64,000 bases of DNA. Source: Anaeramoeba flamelloides. Taxonomy: Eukaryota > Metamonada > Anaeramoebidae. The DNA lies in contig JANTQA010000036.1 of the NCBI GenBank assembly GCA_027625915.1, positions 10,623,001 to 10,687,000 on the forward strand, in the 5' to 3' direction. Numbering within the stretch: the first letter of the stretch is position 1; every line of letters begins with the position of its first letter. The translations under genes were made by a program, and so were the position numbers. This document shows positions 20,304 to 32,265 of the stretch, in pieces. Under the pieces are notes generated by a model. That model did no database searches, was not told where the DNA came from, and worked only from the letters and a program-made list of their open reading frames with translations.

Positions 20304-23300
20304 TTTCTGTTGACTGAATGTTATCTTTTTTTAAAATGTTTGAATTGTAACGAAGTGGGATTTCTTGAAATTGCTTCTTTTATTTAATCAAAAAAAGAAA
20401 TAAACAAAGACAAATTATTGTTTTTTATTTTCGAGAAAAAATAAAATTAAACCTTTTTAGATTTTTATTTTTCGGAAAATACATGATATTTTGATCTCTT
20501 GGAGCGTTATCCAAGAAAATATTTCTTAAATTACGTACAACCCTCTCTAATTTTGTTTCTGAGAAATCACTCAAGCTTTGCCAAAACATTTTAAAAATAA
20601 ACTCAAGTTTTTAAAGTAATAAATGCCTTTGTTTACACTTTTCCATCGGAAGTCAAAAAATGAGGTGAGGAGGTGTTTTATTCAAGAAATGGAATTAGTT
20701 AAAATTTTCAACAATTGATTTTTCTTTTTGATGACATAAGTTAATTTGCACTTTTTTTCTTTGCTGATGAAAAATTGTCAAATTTTAATTTTCTTGGGTC
20801 TGTTTTGGAAACTAACACATCACCAATTAGTGTAAATACACACAACTATTATCATTTTTTTATAAATTATATGATAATGTAGAAAAAAGTTTTTTTTCTT
20901 CGAAATTGTTATTTTTCTTTGAAAAACCCAACTTTTTAATTTACTTCCTTTATTCGTTTTACAACAACAAATTATTTCTTAAAGCGAAAAAATTTATACA
21001 CCCAAAGATTTGATTTTATTTTATTTGATTTGATAGGCTAAAATTCTTGGGAAATTGAATAATTAGACATATTTTTCTGTAATAATTAATAAGTTTATTG
21101 AAATGTAAGCAATTCTTAGATCTTTTCTGATCCCCTCATTATCTTTTATCTATAATTAGAATGTAGAAAATCACTTTTCTTCATTTTTTTTGTTTTTGAT
21201 TTATAAAATTGTTAATTTCAATATTTTGTTTTAAAATAATTTTTTTTTTTATTTTATTTATTGTTTAATGTCTATCTGAATTTTATGTTATTATAGAACT
21301 AATATCTAATACTGTAAATAAAAAAAGTTGTTATAAAAGAATTTTTGTTAAAGGAAAACCAATATATTGCAGAAGTCTTGTTTTTTTGATTTTGATGACA
21401 ATTTATTGAAACATTTGAAGTTCCAAAAACCTTTTGGAATTCTTGGATAAAACAAGCTAAATTTAAAACAATATTTTTACTTTTTACTGGACTTACTTTC
21501 TATTTTATCTGAAAGGGCATCTAATTCAGTTTTTTTAAGCTCTATTATCTTTTAATATCGAGTCTAGCATACGAAAATTTTGATTTTAGAATCTTACAAG
21601 CTAAATTTCATATTTGTGTTGTGAAAATTGTTTTACCAAATAATAGAAATTTCAAAACAATCAATTTATATTAAACAAAACAAGATATCTTGACTCAACA
21701 TTTTTTTGAAATTAGTGAGTAAGTAATTTAGCAAATGTTATATTTATTTTAATAGAAATAATGTTAAAAAAGTTTGATTTTAGTGAAAATTTTAAAGGAA
21801 TATATATTTTACTCAAATAAATGTTAAAAAAAAAAAGAAATTTGATCATATATAAAATTAATGAACATTACCAATTTATTAAAAAAGTGTGTGATTTTTT
21901 GAAAAAAAAAAATTTAAAAATTTAAGAAAGTAGTTACATTTTCCCCTTTACAAAATTTTTAATTTCTATATTCTTACTGAACTATTTTTTGAGTGTAACA
22001 AGACATTTCAACTGTAAAATTAAAATACCATTTATTAAATTTATTTATTAAAAGAAAAAAGACAAATTTTTATAGAATTTTGAATTTTTATTTTTTTTTG
22101 AAAATTTCTTTTGATTAAATTATTTAGTAGGATAATAAGGTGGTTTTGAAAAAAGAAATGTATTCACAGTGATGATTTAAATTAATTAAAAAGATAAATC
22201 ATAGACCTGAGAAGGTATGTATTTGAAACGAATCTTTTCGATTTGAAGACCAAATACGAACGATCACCCATCCAGACAAACTTGTTGAAATCAAGAATGA
22301 AAAAAAAATCATTTTGAACAAAAAAAATATATTTGAGACTTTTTTTTTGTCTTTATCTTTATAAATTGGATGAAAATGTACAAAAGATTAACTTTTTTTT
22401 TCTCGTCCCAGTAATATTTTTTTTCATTTTTTCCAAATAAAACCTTTTTCATAAGATATTGATTTTCAAAAACCCATTCAAAATCTTTTTATCAAACAAT
22501 ACCATAATATCGAATACTGTTTCAAAAATTAAAATAAAGGAGTTGAATTCTTGGAATCAAAAAACAGTTACAAAAGATTCAACACAATATAAAGAGAGAA
22601 TTTTTAGAAAAAATTTAATAAATAATTCAGAATTCTTTTTAGTTACAATTAAATCGAAAAATAAAATAATCATCAAATCAAAGTAGGTCATCCAAAAAAT
22701 CTTTATTTCTAAAGAAGAATTTAAAAAACAACCTATTTTTCTCAAAATAAATTAAGAATTAGATAAATCAAAGAAAAATGGGATTTTTAAATTTATTTGT
22801 GAAATTCTTTTGAAATAAATAGTAATTTGTTTATAAAAATAATTACAAATAAAGTAGATTTTTCAAAATATTAAAAAAATGATATTGATGAATTAAATCA
22901 ACTTCAAAAAGTATTGCTCAAGAAAACGATAATATATATGAAAAATGAAAGAATTATTTAATCATTATTTGTTTTTTAGTTTTAATAATTAGATTGGTTA
23001 AATAATTCTTTTAAAATTAATGGACATAAGTAAATAACTCTAATTTTCGGAATGGGTATTTATAAATATTATAATTTCTTTAACCAAGAGTGAAAATTGA
23101 TAAATTTAATAAAAAATGGATTTTTAAATTCATTTTTTGGAAATTCTTTTAAAATAAAAATAATTTGTTTATCAAATATTTTACAAATAAATTTATTTTT
23201 CAATTTAGAATTAAAACAAAAAACAAGTAAAGAAGAAGCGGTTGTATCAACTATTAGAGATAAGATAAATAAATAAATAGTTTTTTTTTAATTTTTTTAA

Positions 23301-23736
23301 AGAAAAAATTTTTCATTTTTTTAATTTCCATTTTTTTGTTCGAATGATAATATATTATCTAGGATATATCCAACTATTACATTTTTTAAAATATCAATTT
23401 ATTTAATAAATGATTTGAATTATTACAATTCGAAACGGTCAGTTTTCAAGAATTATTAATAAAATAAATATTTTTTTTTTGTCCCTTGTTTGATTAATTG
23501 GAGGTGTTAAAAAGTGCAGAGACTGTAATGATTTTCAAAAAAATTCAAGATTGGTTGGAAAAAAAGGAAAGAATATATGTTCTAAAAAATTAATAAAATT
23601 TATTGAATAAAAAACGGTGTTTAAATACAAATAATGAAGTAAGGTTTGTCATTTAAAAAAAAAAATAAACAAAAATAAAGAAAGAAAGAAAGAGATCAAA
23701 CCAAGACTTTAAAAATAAAAAAAAAAAGAGAGATTT
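20304..23736. other. Intergenic, no gene seen
   Basis: About 3.4 kb upstream of the AAA gene and downstream of the PAP2-like gene. It is AT-rich, with many poly(T) and poly(A) runs. A 75-codon frame at 22459-22686 is low-complexity and unsupported. The strings TTTTAAATTYATTT and TTTGTTTATMAAA recur at about 22.78 and 23.11 kb, suggesting an old duplication. Confidence 0.5.
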
Positions 23737-24660
23737 CTAAAACATATGGTTAAAATTGCTGATTAATCGCTTTATAGTTGGAAATATTTTTTTTTCTTTA
23801 GGCTTTGTATAATATTGCTTTGAAAAAACAGAGTCTTTCCAAACACAAGGTGGGGGTGGCAAAATCATTGCCACAAATGCTACGTAGAGTACACCGCAAA
23901 TTAAATCTATTAAGAAGTGGTGTTCTAAATAAAGCGCAGAAAAAATGATCAAAAAATCAAAAAACCATAAAAACCCATTTTTGATATCAAAAAGTGTGGC
24001 TGTTAAGGGCCAAGCAATATGCATTGAAGGCCAAGACCCGAACACAATGGGGTTAGCAGAATAGAAATCTTTAAACCATGAGACCCCAAATATGTGATCA
24101 GCTCTCGCCATCCCAGCACAGTTCCCAGTGATCGGTGAAAAGGGCAACAGTTTGCCCTGCTCTACTGAGAATTCAAAAAACCAAGATGGTGCGCTTGGGT
24201 AAAGTGTCATTGTTAAAAATCCACAATTCGCAACAACAGCTAACACCAAATAGAAATAGGCCACGCGCTTGGGATCCTTATATTTGTAAATCAGGTATAT
24301 CGGGAAGACAGTAGGCCAGAGATAATGCGTCATATATATGTACCCACAGATGAGATCAAAGACAGGGTTGACTAGGGGGCGTAGTAACCGATGTACAATG
24401 CCACCAAATAGCAATTGTTCCAATCTAGGGAGGCCCGTGACAACAATACCCGGGTGAAGGTCCTTTGGTACGATCAAATCAAAAATTGGCCCAATAAAAA
24501 AGTAAGATAGCAGAAATAAACCAGGCAGAATTAGCCTCCAGCTGATGTATGGAAACGTCCTTTGGACAAGTGGATCCTTCCCAAAGAGCCAATTTAAAGA
24601 AGTGTATGGGTTTGGTATCATACTCTTTGCATGGTTGCTTAATTTTTGATATTTTTTCAT
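23737..24660 (-). CDS. PAP2/Aur1-like membrane phosphotransferase (candidate inositolphosphorylceramide synthase)
   Basis: Single exon, 307 residues, starting at ATG 24660 (MKKYQKLSNHAKS). About six hydrophobic segments are visible. The PAP2_3/Aur1 signature is present: YPSAPSWF (about 170), GSWPSMHIAWPL (about 225) and YLEHHFLIDLICGV (about 258), giving the two catalytic histidines and the aspartate of the lipid phosphatase/phosphotransferase fold. Known Aur1-type enzymes transfer phosphoinositol from phosphatidylinositol to ceramide in the Golgi. The length is near that of compact protist sphingolipid synthases. Substrate identity (inositol versus choline or ethanolamine head group, or a plain phosphatase) cannot be read from sequence. 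Its base composition is richer in GC than the surrounding DNA, as expected for coding sequence here. Confidence 0.8.
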   Translation of the reverse strand: MKKYQKLSNHAKSMIPNPYTSLNWLFGKDPLVQRTFPYISWRLILPGLFLLSYFFIGPIFDLIVPKDLHPGIVVTGLPRLEQLLFGGIVHRLLRPLVNPVFDLICGYIYMTHYLWPTVFPIYLIYKYKDPKRVAYFYLVLAVVANCGFLTMTLYPSAPSWFFEFSVEQGKLLPFSPITGNCAGMARADHIFGVSWFKDFYSANPIVFGSWPSMHIAWPLTATLFDIKNGFLWFFDFLIIFSALYLEHHFLIDLICGVLYVAFVAMILPPPPCVWKDSVFSKQYYTKPKEKKIFPTIKRLISNFNHMF

Positions 24661-26317
24661 TCAACTAATGATTTTTGTTAAAAAGAAGTTTTGAAAAAAA
24701 AACAACGAAAATCGGATGGAAATCTTGAAAGTTTAAAATTAAAAGAAAATGATATTCAAATTAGATCCAATTGACTTTCATCAAACTTTTACATTAAAAA
24801 CAATACATACCAAAAGCTAAATTCTGCCTTATTTTCCAAACGAGAATGCCAGTTTTTTCAAATTATTGAATTAAGCAAAAATTCAACAATTAAGTTTTTG
24901 ATCTTTACTATTATCTATTCTATTTTGGTCTTACTTTTACTCCATTCAAAATGATTCACAATTTAATCTTTTCAAACCAAACTAAATTTTTTATATTTTT
25001 TTCGTAATACATCTGCAAAAACCAACTCTTTTTGAAAAATAATTTATGGAAAAAACCGAAGAAAGATGATCAATACTCTTAAAATAAAGTTAAAACAAAA
25101 CACTACTTGAAAAGTTTACATTTTCTTTGATTGAGTTAATAAAAAGTTTATTAGTGGATTATTTAATTGATTTTTAATAAAAACAAATTACAGTTTTTAA
25201 TTACTACTAAGTGGTTACTCACCTAAGAATTCTTCTATCTATTTTCGAACATAAAAATTTATTTTAAGAATATTTATTATTTTGCTTACATGATTTTTTT
25301 AAAAATTTATCGAACATTGGAAAAATCTGATCTTTTTGGCATTAAAAAATGATCTAACATATTTCCCAAATTTTCCATTTCATATTATTTAACAAAATTC
25401 ACTTAATTTTTTAAGGATTTTGGATGAAGTGTAAACCATTTATCTGAAGCAAGAAATTAAAAGCTCCTTCGTTTGATTCATGTTTGTTTGCTTTTTAACA
25501 AAAACAATAAATTTTTAACGAAAATAAATAGTGTTACAATTTGAAAAAATAAGGTGATAATATTTGAGTGAATGTCAATTTTCAATTCTGAATTATTTCC
25601 TTTTTTTAGGATTGTCTGGTTACCCAGTATAATGCAATACACTCTTGTGTTCTAAGAAAATAGAACCAATATTTGAATAGAAACAAAAACGAATCTATTT
25701 CTTTGAAATTGTAATTGAAAAAGAAAAAACGTAGAAAAGAAGTGAAAAAATTTTCCAATTCATTATCCAAATACAAGTATGATTTTTTTTACCAAGAATT
25801 TTGATATTTGGTACTGATTTATTGTCTGTTTTTGTTTTTTCGTTTGTAGTTTATGAACCAAGCATTTCTTTCATCTTTTTGCATTGCTATTAGAATTAAG
25901 ATTAAATTAACAAAAAATCTTTTGTTTGAAAACTAATTTTTTCCTTTTAAAAGGTTGCCACTCGAACATCTCCTCTTTTTTCGTATTTAAAATCCAATGA
26001 AAAATGTATTAAAATTTAAATAATCTCAAGACTCTTTATTATTTTCATAGACTTTTAGATTATCAAATCTTTAAACTATCGAAAAATAATTTTTTTAAAG
26101 TTGAAATGAAAAATAGTGGATTATTTTGAAATTAATTTTGTTGATTATACTGAGTCTTCTAAACAGAAATCAATTGATTAAGTTTATAACCATAACTGTT
26201 TGAGTATCATCTATAAATTGTTTCAATTTCAAATTATTTTTTGTTTAGTTTTTGAGGGTGTTATTTAATTTCTTATTTTTGAATTTTAAAATACCAAAAA
26301 CATTTGACAATTATAAT

Positions 26318-26530
26318 TGTAAAATAAAAAGATGAAAATTTTCGTCAGCTTTCCAAAAAAGCCACCAGTCAAAGAATAAAATAAATCTGTAACAAAGTTG
26401 CCAATTCTATTAAGTAAATTAATAATTTATGGTAGTTTTACAAATAAAAAAGTTGAAATTTTAGTTGATTTTAGAACCTTTGTTTTGGAACGCTGAATGA
26501 AAAGTTGGTTCCATTTATTTTGCAACAAAT
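26318..26530. mobile_element. R6 MITE, copy 2
   Basis: The left end AAAATAAAAAGATGAAAATT then CGTCAGCTTTCCAAAA is matched inverted by TTTTGGAACGCTGAATGAAA then ATTTATTTTGCAACAAAT at the right. Non-coding, about 210 bp. Confidence 0.65.
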
Positions 26531-26538
26531 ACTTTTAA

Positions 26539-26757
26539 GGGTAAAATAAAAAGATCAAAATTTTCATTCAGCTTTCCAAAAAAAAACACATGACCAAAAA
26601 TTAAAATAAATCATCAAAGTCACCAATTCTTTAAGAAAAATTTTTAATTTGACCATCTTTTTGAATAAAAAATTTGAAATTTTAAATGATTGATTAAAAC
26701 TAATTCTGTGGAAAACTGATTAATAATTTTGTTCAATTTATTTTGCAACATTTAGTA
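26539..26757. mobile_element. R6 MITE, copy 3, next to copy 2
   Basis: Same orientation and length as copy 2 and begins within about 10 bp of its end. The left arm is well kept (CATTCAGCTTTCCAAAA); the right arm is decayed but ends ATTTATTTTGCAACATTTAG. The pair could arise by tandem duplication or by insertion beside an existing copy. Confidence 0.6.
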
Positions 26758-27179
26758 GTAGTTAATTATTAATTTTCTTTAGTCTTTATTTCCTTGGAAA
26801 TTATTTTTACTCTTGTTAAAAATAATGCATACAGAAAAGTTTAGTCCATGTCTCAAAATAAAAAAAAAAAAATTTATATATTCTAGAAGATCTGTACATT
26901 GACCTATTAAACAAACCAATGATAATAAACCCAAAGTAAGTATGACATTGATACCTTAAAGTTTCCATTCTTTGAAATGAAATTCAAAAAATAAAGTACC
27001 AAATTGGAAAATTTATTCTCTAAAAATAGAGTAAATATTGAAGAATTTATTTATTTATTGTGAGAAAGGAGTAATCAAAGAAAATTTTTTAATAAAAAAG
27101 AGAAGAAAAAAAATAATTAAAATATTAAAGTGAATAAATATTATATAATTTACATGACCAAAGTAAAAATTATCTAATG

Positions 27180-27715
27180 TTGTTAGGTTTTTCAGGATTA
27201 GAAAAATAAACAGAAAATTTTTGAAATTTTCTTTTAATTTCTAAAATTAAATAAAAGCGCGGTTAGGTTTTCTTGGTTTTTCTATTTATTGGGAAAATCG
27301 ATAGATTTTCATTAGTTGTTTTTACTTTAGAAATAAACAAAAAATTTTAATAAATTTTCGGTTTCTTTCTAAAGTAAAAAAAACCTAGAACTTTTCACAA
27401 ATAAAAGAGAAAACGAAAAAAAAAACATAGAACACTTAACAAATAAAACAGAAAACCTCAAGAAAACCTAGGTACTCGACGGCACTCGACAACACTTCTC
27501 CTAAAAAAGGACGATTAAAAACCCTATAGAAAGATTATCAGTAATAAATAAAGATTCCACAAACTGTGATTAATAAATTGGTATTTCACTGTTGTTTTTT
27601 TTTTTTTTTTTTTTGATTTAAAAGAATAGAGTAAAATCTCTGATTTTGCTCAATTCTTTTAAATCAAAAAAAAAAAAAAAACCTAGACACCACCTCTCAG
27701 AGTATGGCACTATGT
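27180..27715. repeat. R7 modular hairpin cluster 1
   Basis: Consecutive inverted-repeat modules. One (about 27.25-27.47 kb) has GTTAGGTTTTCTTG at one side and CAAGAAAACCTAGG at the other. A second (about 27.60-27.69 kb) pairs poly(T)-GATTTAAAAGAAT with ATTCTTTTAAATC-poly(A). Between them lie the GC-rich tags CTCGACGGCACTCGAC and the core CCACAAACTGTGATTAATAA, both also found at 54.3 kb. There are no open frames. Confidence 0.6.
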
Positions 27716-29275
27716 ACCTGAATTTGTATATTTTTTAACTATTTCAGGAATTTTTAATTTTGTATTTTTTATTTTCAATTTTTTATTTTTAATTGTTTCT
27801 TTATTCCCAAAAGTTTTGTAACCATAAGAGCTTTGATGAAAAATTCTCGACAAGAACAAAAAATTTAGTAATTTTGATTAGACAGATTAGAGAGTTTTTG
27901 AGTATTTTTCCTAAGGATATCAGTTTTATATAAGTTTTTATCGAAAAGTTTTGTTAATTTTTTTTTTTGTTTTGATTCTGATTAATTTATATCAAAAAAT
28001 CTGTATTACAAATTTATAATTAATCTATTAGCATATCTTAATTAATAATCAAATCCCTCCAAAAACGAAAATCAAATTTTTTTCAGGCACAAGGGGGTAG
28101 AATTATTATCTTTAATTTAATTCTATCTTTTTGCCAAAAATTAATCAAATCTCAAAACAATATATGAATAGTAAACCAAACTAAACTGAAAAGATAAACA
28201 AAGATTAGAAATCAAAAAAAAAAATAAAAAACTTAATCACTATAATGCTGTTATATAATACGGTATTAAATAATATGGTACTTTCTTGATATTAGAGACA
28301 AAAATGTAAATGCTTCTTTTTATACCTAAGCATTTTTAAAAAAATCGACCTTCTGTTTTACTTTTTTTTCTCCTAAAATGTTAATTCGGAACACAAAGTT
28401 TGATTTTTGAATCGATAGTCAAGAAAAAAGTTGTCAAGGTTGATTTTTTTCAGTGAAATAGTGAAATGATTAAGTTGTGTGAAGGGAAATAATGTGAAAA
28501 GTAAACAGATCTTTCCTCACAACAACATAAAATGATCTTTTTGTTAAAAAATTTCAAAAAGGAAACTTATTAATTTATTAAATGTGTGAAAAATGTTAGA
28601 TCTGTTTTCTTATAAAACCTTTTTTATTACTCATTTTGTTCATTTTCTCAAAATCAATAAATTGAAATAAATGAAACTTTGAAATAAAAATTTTTCTTTT
28701 CATTTTTTATCATAGTTCTGATGGACTAATATAATTAATAGTGAGTCCAATTGTCGATAAATCTTAAATTTTTTTCATTTTGTGGTCAAAGGACTTTTTT
28801 TCCAAAAATGTGTCAAATATGTTAGGAAGAGAAAATAAATATAACAAATGACAAACTTTAAAGTAAAAATCTGATCACTAATAATTTCTTATGTCAAGAC
28901 TATGTTTGATCATTATAAATCAAACTCTGAATTGACGGATTTCAAAAATGCAAAAAATGTTCACTGGTTTTCATAGGGATAGTTTCTTCTTCTTGATTTT
29001 ATATTTTTATATCTTCAAGTTACACGTTGAAAAAAAATCAACTTGTTTTCTGATCCCCTTAAAAACAATAACATGAAATTTCTGACAAAAACAAGATATT
29101 TTCAAATTTATAAAAATTGTGTGTTCAAGTAAAGTCTCAAAAAAAACCTATAAGTGATCAAGGAACACCAATAACAAGTGCAATAAAAAACAACCTCTTT
29201 CAATATTTCCAAAAATGTTCATTTTTTCATAAAACCACCTCAATAATAAAACAAAAAAAAGAGGGTATTTAATTA

Positions 29276-30961
29276 ATGCTGAATACAAATGTTCCAAGCA
29301 ACCTCGTTTTAAAACAAAAGCTATTGAGAGCAAATTTTAGTCAAAGTAAATATCCAAGTTACCAAGAGACGATCAAAGCGTTGTTTCGGCATCAATCTGT
29401 GAAAGCAAAGCTCACAGAATTGGAGCTCAACACCCACAACACGAAGGAAGAGCTTGCGCATTTTACAAAGACACTCGATCTTCAACAGGTGCTAGCGCGT
29501 ATTCCGACTCTCCACGTTGCAGGAACAAAAGGAAAAGGATCAACCTGTAGCTTCATTTCAAGAATTCTGCAGTCGGTTGGGTTAAAAACGGGATTGTCTA
29601 CAAGCCCACATCTTGTCTCGGTCAGGGAGCGTATCCAAATTAATAACGAGCCCATAAACGAGCAAGATTTCACCTCGCTTTATTGGAGGATCCGTGAGCG
29701 AATCGAAAAAAACAAAACAGACCGATACAAAATGTTGCCCTCCTTTTTCCGGTTTGTCACCATGATGTCCTTCCAACACTTCTGGGAATCCTGTGTCGAT
29801 GCGATGGTGATCGAGGTGGGCATTGGGGGGCGGTTCGATGCAACAAACATTGTCAGCCCTGACGTGTGTACGATCACCTCGCTGGGGATGGATCACCTCG
29901 TCAAGTTAGGTGGCAGCTTGGAACAAATTGCCTGGCACAAGGCTGGCATTATGAAGCCGGGTGTGCATTGCTTCACTGTGCCACAGAAATTAGAAGCAAT
30001 GAAGGTTTTAACGAAGGTTTCAAAGCAAGTCGGCGCCAAGTTAAGTGTGCCAAGGCCCATCGATCAAATGGTTAACATTTGGGAGAGCTCACCAAGGATC
30101 CAAGGCGTTCGGCAAATGTATCAAAACGGGAAATCTCTGGCGCTGTCCCTGCAGGGCGAACACCAGAAGATAAATGCGACAGCTGCACTGCACACAGTTG
30201 TTGAATTTCTTTCGAGAAGGTATGGAGTGATCGACGACCTATTCGGCATTGCGCCAAATAGCCGCCCAAACCATATACCCTGCATGGAGACCATCGGCAA
30301 ACAGAATACGTACACCCAAAATTGGATTTCCGCAAAGCAACAGGAACAACACCACCAGCGGCTTGTAATTCGAAACAAAGAAAAATTCCAATTACACAAG
30401 TCCCTATACAAGCTTCCCATTTCAACGCTAATGCCCCAAATCATTAAAGGGTTGGAAACAACCAAATGGGATGGCCGTTGCCAATTAATTAAAGAAAGCA
30501 ATCCCAAAAACTCTGCAATTATTAATTGGTTTCTTGATGGCGCGCACACCACAAACAGCATTAATTATGCAATCAAATGGTTTATGGGCATTATTAACGA
30601 TCGCCCACTTGAACAAAAACAAAACACAACAAATATACTTATATTTAATTGTATCGGCGATCGCGAAATTGAAAATTTATTAGAGCCCTTGTCAAAGTTA
30701 AATATCTTCCAGAATGTCATCTTTTCACCCAATTTAATTAAAAAGGCCTGGCATCTAGACAAAGACTTACAACAACTCATTAGCCAAATTTGGAAGCAAT
30801 TAAATGGAAAGGGGAAGATTTCAGTCACCGACTCCTTACAGAATACCTTACAACTCGTCGACAAGTTAACTTCAAAAAAGGAAAACGTAAATATTTTTGT
30901 TACGGGATCTTTGCATTTAGTTGGCGGCATAATGAAACTCCGCAAGTTAAAAAAAATCTAA
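29276..30961 (+). CDS. FPGS: Folylpolyglutamate synthase / Mur-ligase family
   Basis: Single exon, 561 residues, ATG 29276. It adds glutamate to folates, retaining them in the cell; bifunctional dihydrofolate synthase activity cannot be excluded. Signature motifs in order: the ATP-binding loop HVAGTKGKGS (about 80-89), STSPHLVSVRERIQIN (about 109-124), EVGIGGRFDATNIV (about 182-195), LGMDHLVKLG and WHKAGIMKPGV (about 225-235), TKWDGRCQ, FLDGAHTTNSINYA and TGSLHLVGG near the end. The protein is longer than the usual 430-500 residues because of inserts around 335-385. The N-terminus (MLNTNVPSNLVLKQKLLRAN) is basic and free of acidic residues, so an organelle-targeting leader is possible, by inference only. 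The first two thirds have near-balanced base composition, unlike the AT-rich 3' third and all flanking DNA. Confidence 0.93.
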   Translation: MLNTNVPSNLVLKQKLLRANFSQSKYPSYQETIKALFRHQSVKAKLTELELNTHNTKEELAHFTKTLDLQQVLARIPTLHVAGTKGKGSTCSFISRILQSVGLKTGLSTSPHLVSVRERIQINNEPINEQDFTSLYWRIRERIEKNKTDRYKMLPSFFRFVTMMSFQHFWESCVDAMVIEVGIGGRFDATNIVSPDVCTITSLGMDHLVKLGGSLEQIAWHKAGIMKPGVHCFTVPQKLEAMKVLTKVSKQVGAKLSVPRPIDQMVNIWESSPRIQGVRQMYQNGKSLALSLQGEHQKINATAALHTVVEFLSRRYGVIDDLFGIAPNSRPNHIPCMETIGKQNTYTQNWISAKQQEQHHQRLVIRNKEKFQLHKSLYKLPISTLMPQIIKGLETTKWDGRCQLIKESNPKNSAIINWFLDGAHTTNSINYAIKWFMGIINDRPLEQKQNTTNILIFNCIGDREIENLLEPLSKLNIFQNVIFSPNLIKKAWHLDKDLQQLISQIWKQLNGKGKISVTDSLQNTLQLVDKLTSKKENVNIFVTGSLHLVGGIMKLRKLKKI

Positions 30962-31855
30962 AAGGGTTTGGATCTCTTAATTGAAACGGATTAAAGCCTC
31001 CAACCAGAGAGAAATTATTTAATATTTTGTAATTAATGATAAATTCTATTTGGATTCTATAATCCAAATCACGATATAAAATTCTTTGTTGGTTTTTATT
31101 GATCCATAACATTTTTAAATTTTTTTTTACTAACTCTTGTAATAAAATTTTTCATTGTTTGGAAATTTTTTTTTTGAATTAATTTTCCAAATCTAAAGAT
31201 AGATAATAAAATAAAATTATTTTAATATATTTAAAAATTTTCTTTTAGAACTCGAAAAAGTATCTTTTAATTAGTTCACTATACACTCAATAAATATATT
31301 AAAAATGAAAAAATATTAATATTTTGTTACAAAATTATTATCAGAAAAGAAGGATTAGGGGTTTATCAAGGAGACCCTTAAACTACTTTATTTTTTGGAT
31401 TTATTAGCCACTTTTTAATTGAAAATAAATAAAAATTAGTTCATCCTGTTCAAATTTTTGTTTGCAGATGTATTGATTTTAATAATAGAAGGGCCAATTC
31501 CAGAAATTGACGAAAAGTAATAATTATTTATAAAATAATTCAAGAATTTGGAATGAATCTAAATATTGATAAAACTTTAAAATCAAACCAATTATATAAA
31601 TTAATAATTTAGAAATTTAGCTTCACAAAGAGAAAGATATTAGAAAAAAAAAATTAAAAAAAAGTAAAAGACATTTTTAAAACAATTAAAAGGATTGTTA
31701 ACCAACAAAAATTAGCCAATGGAGTAAAAGTGAAAAATATTCAAATCAATATGAAATCTAGCCAACTATTTTATAGACTTAGTTATTTATAATTTAACTC
31801 AAAAATGATTTTGAATCAATTGGCGTTTGAATAAATAAAAAAGTCACAAAATGTT

Positions 31856-32026
31856 GAAAAATTAATCAACATTCTCCTAGAATAATCTCTAAAACTGAAG
31901 TAAAAATTGACCAAGTAAAAATTCCAATCTACAAAAGAAGCTATATACTCAAAAAAGAATTTAGAAATTCTAGATTTTGGAAAGATATTTCAAAAAAATT
32001 AAAAATTTTCAAAAAAAGATAATGAA
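31856..32026 (+). other. Possible gene remnant, unidentified
   Basis: About 55 codons open with a mixed, protein-like composition (for example ISKTEVKIDQVKIPIYKRSY then RFWKDISKKL), standing out from the surrounding low-complexity translations. There is no start codon and no recognisable domain. It could be a fragment of a mobile-element or host protein, or chance. Nearby 31.5-31.75 kb text is also moderately mixed. Confidence 0.2.
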
Positions 32027-32164
32027 AATATCTATTGGGAACTATAAAATTTTACATTATTAGATATATAAAAGCAAATAAATTTAGAACAAAAGTAATA
32101 ATAAATAGTTCTGGATGGAAAGTCGAGGAATATTTAACAATTTTTAGGTATAATAATAATATCA

Positions 32165-32265
32165 ACAAACAGTTGTGTCGTAGAGTGCCTAGCTTTTGCA
32201 TAATTCAAATGAATGGAGTAAAATCAAAGATTTTTACTCTCTTATTTTTAATTCTGGAAATGTTA
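32165..32265. repeat. R7 hairpin module, isolated copy
   Basis: Begins GTCGTAGAGTGCCTAGCTTT, continues into a hairpin arm with GGAGTAAAATCAAAGATTTT and ends TTTAATTCTGGAAA. This is the inverted form of the module at 52.9 and 54.2 kb. Confidence 0.55.

Larger units (their letters stand above)
24661..29275. other. Intergenic, no gene seen; R6 pair and R7 hairpin cluster
   Basis: A 4.6-kb divergent intergenic region between the PAP2-like gene (-) and folylpolyglutamate synthase (+). It holds two R6 copies close together and a large R7 hairpin cluster. Promoters of both genes must lie in its outer parts, but no core element is recognisable beyond AT-rich tracts. Confidence 0.55.
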
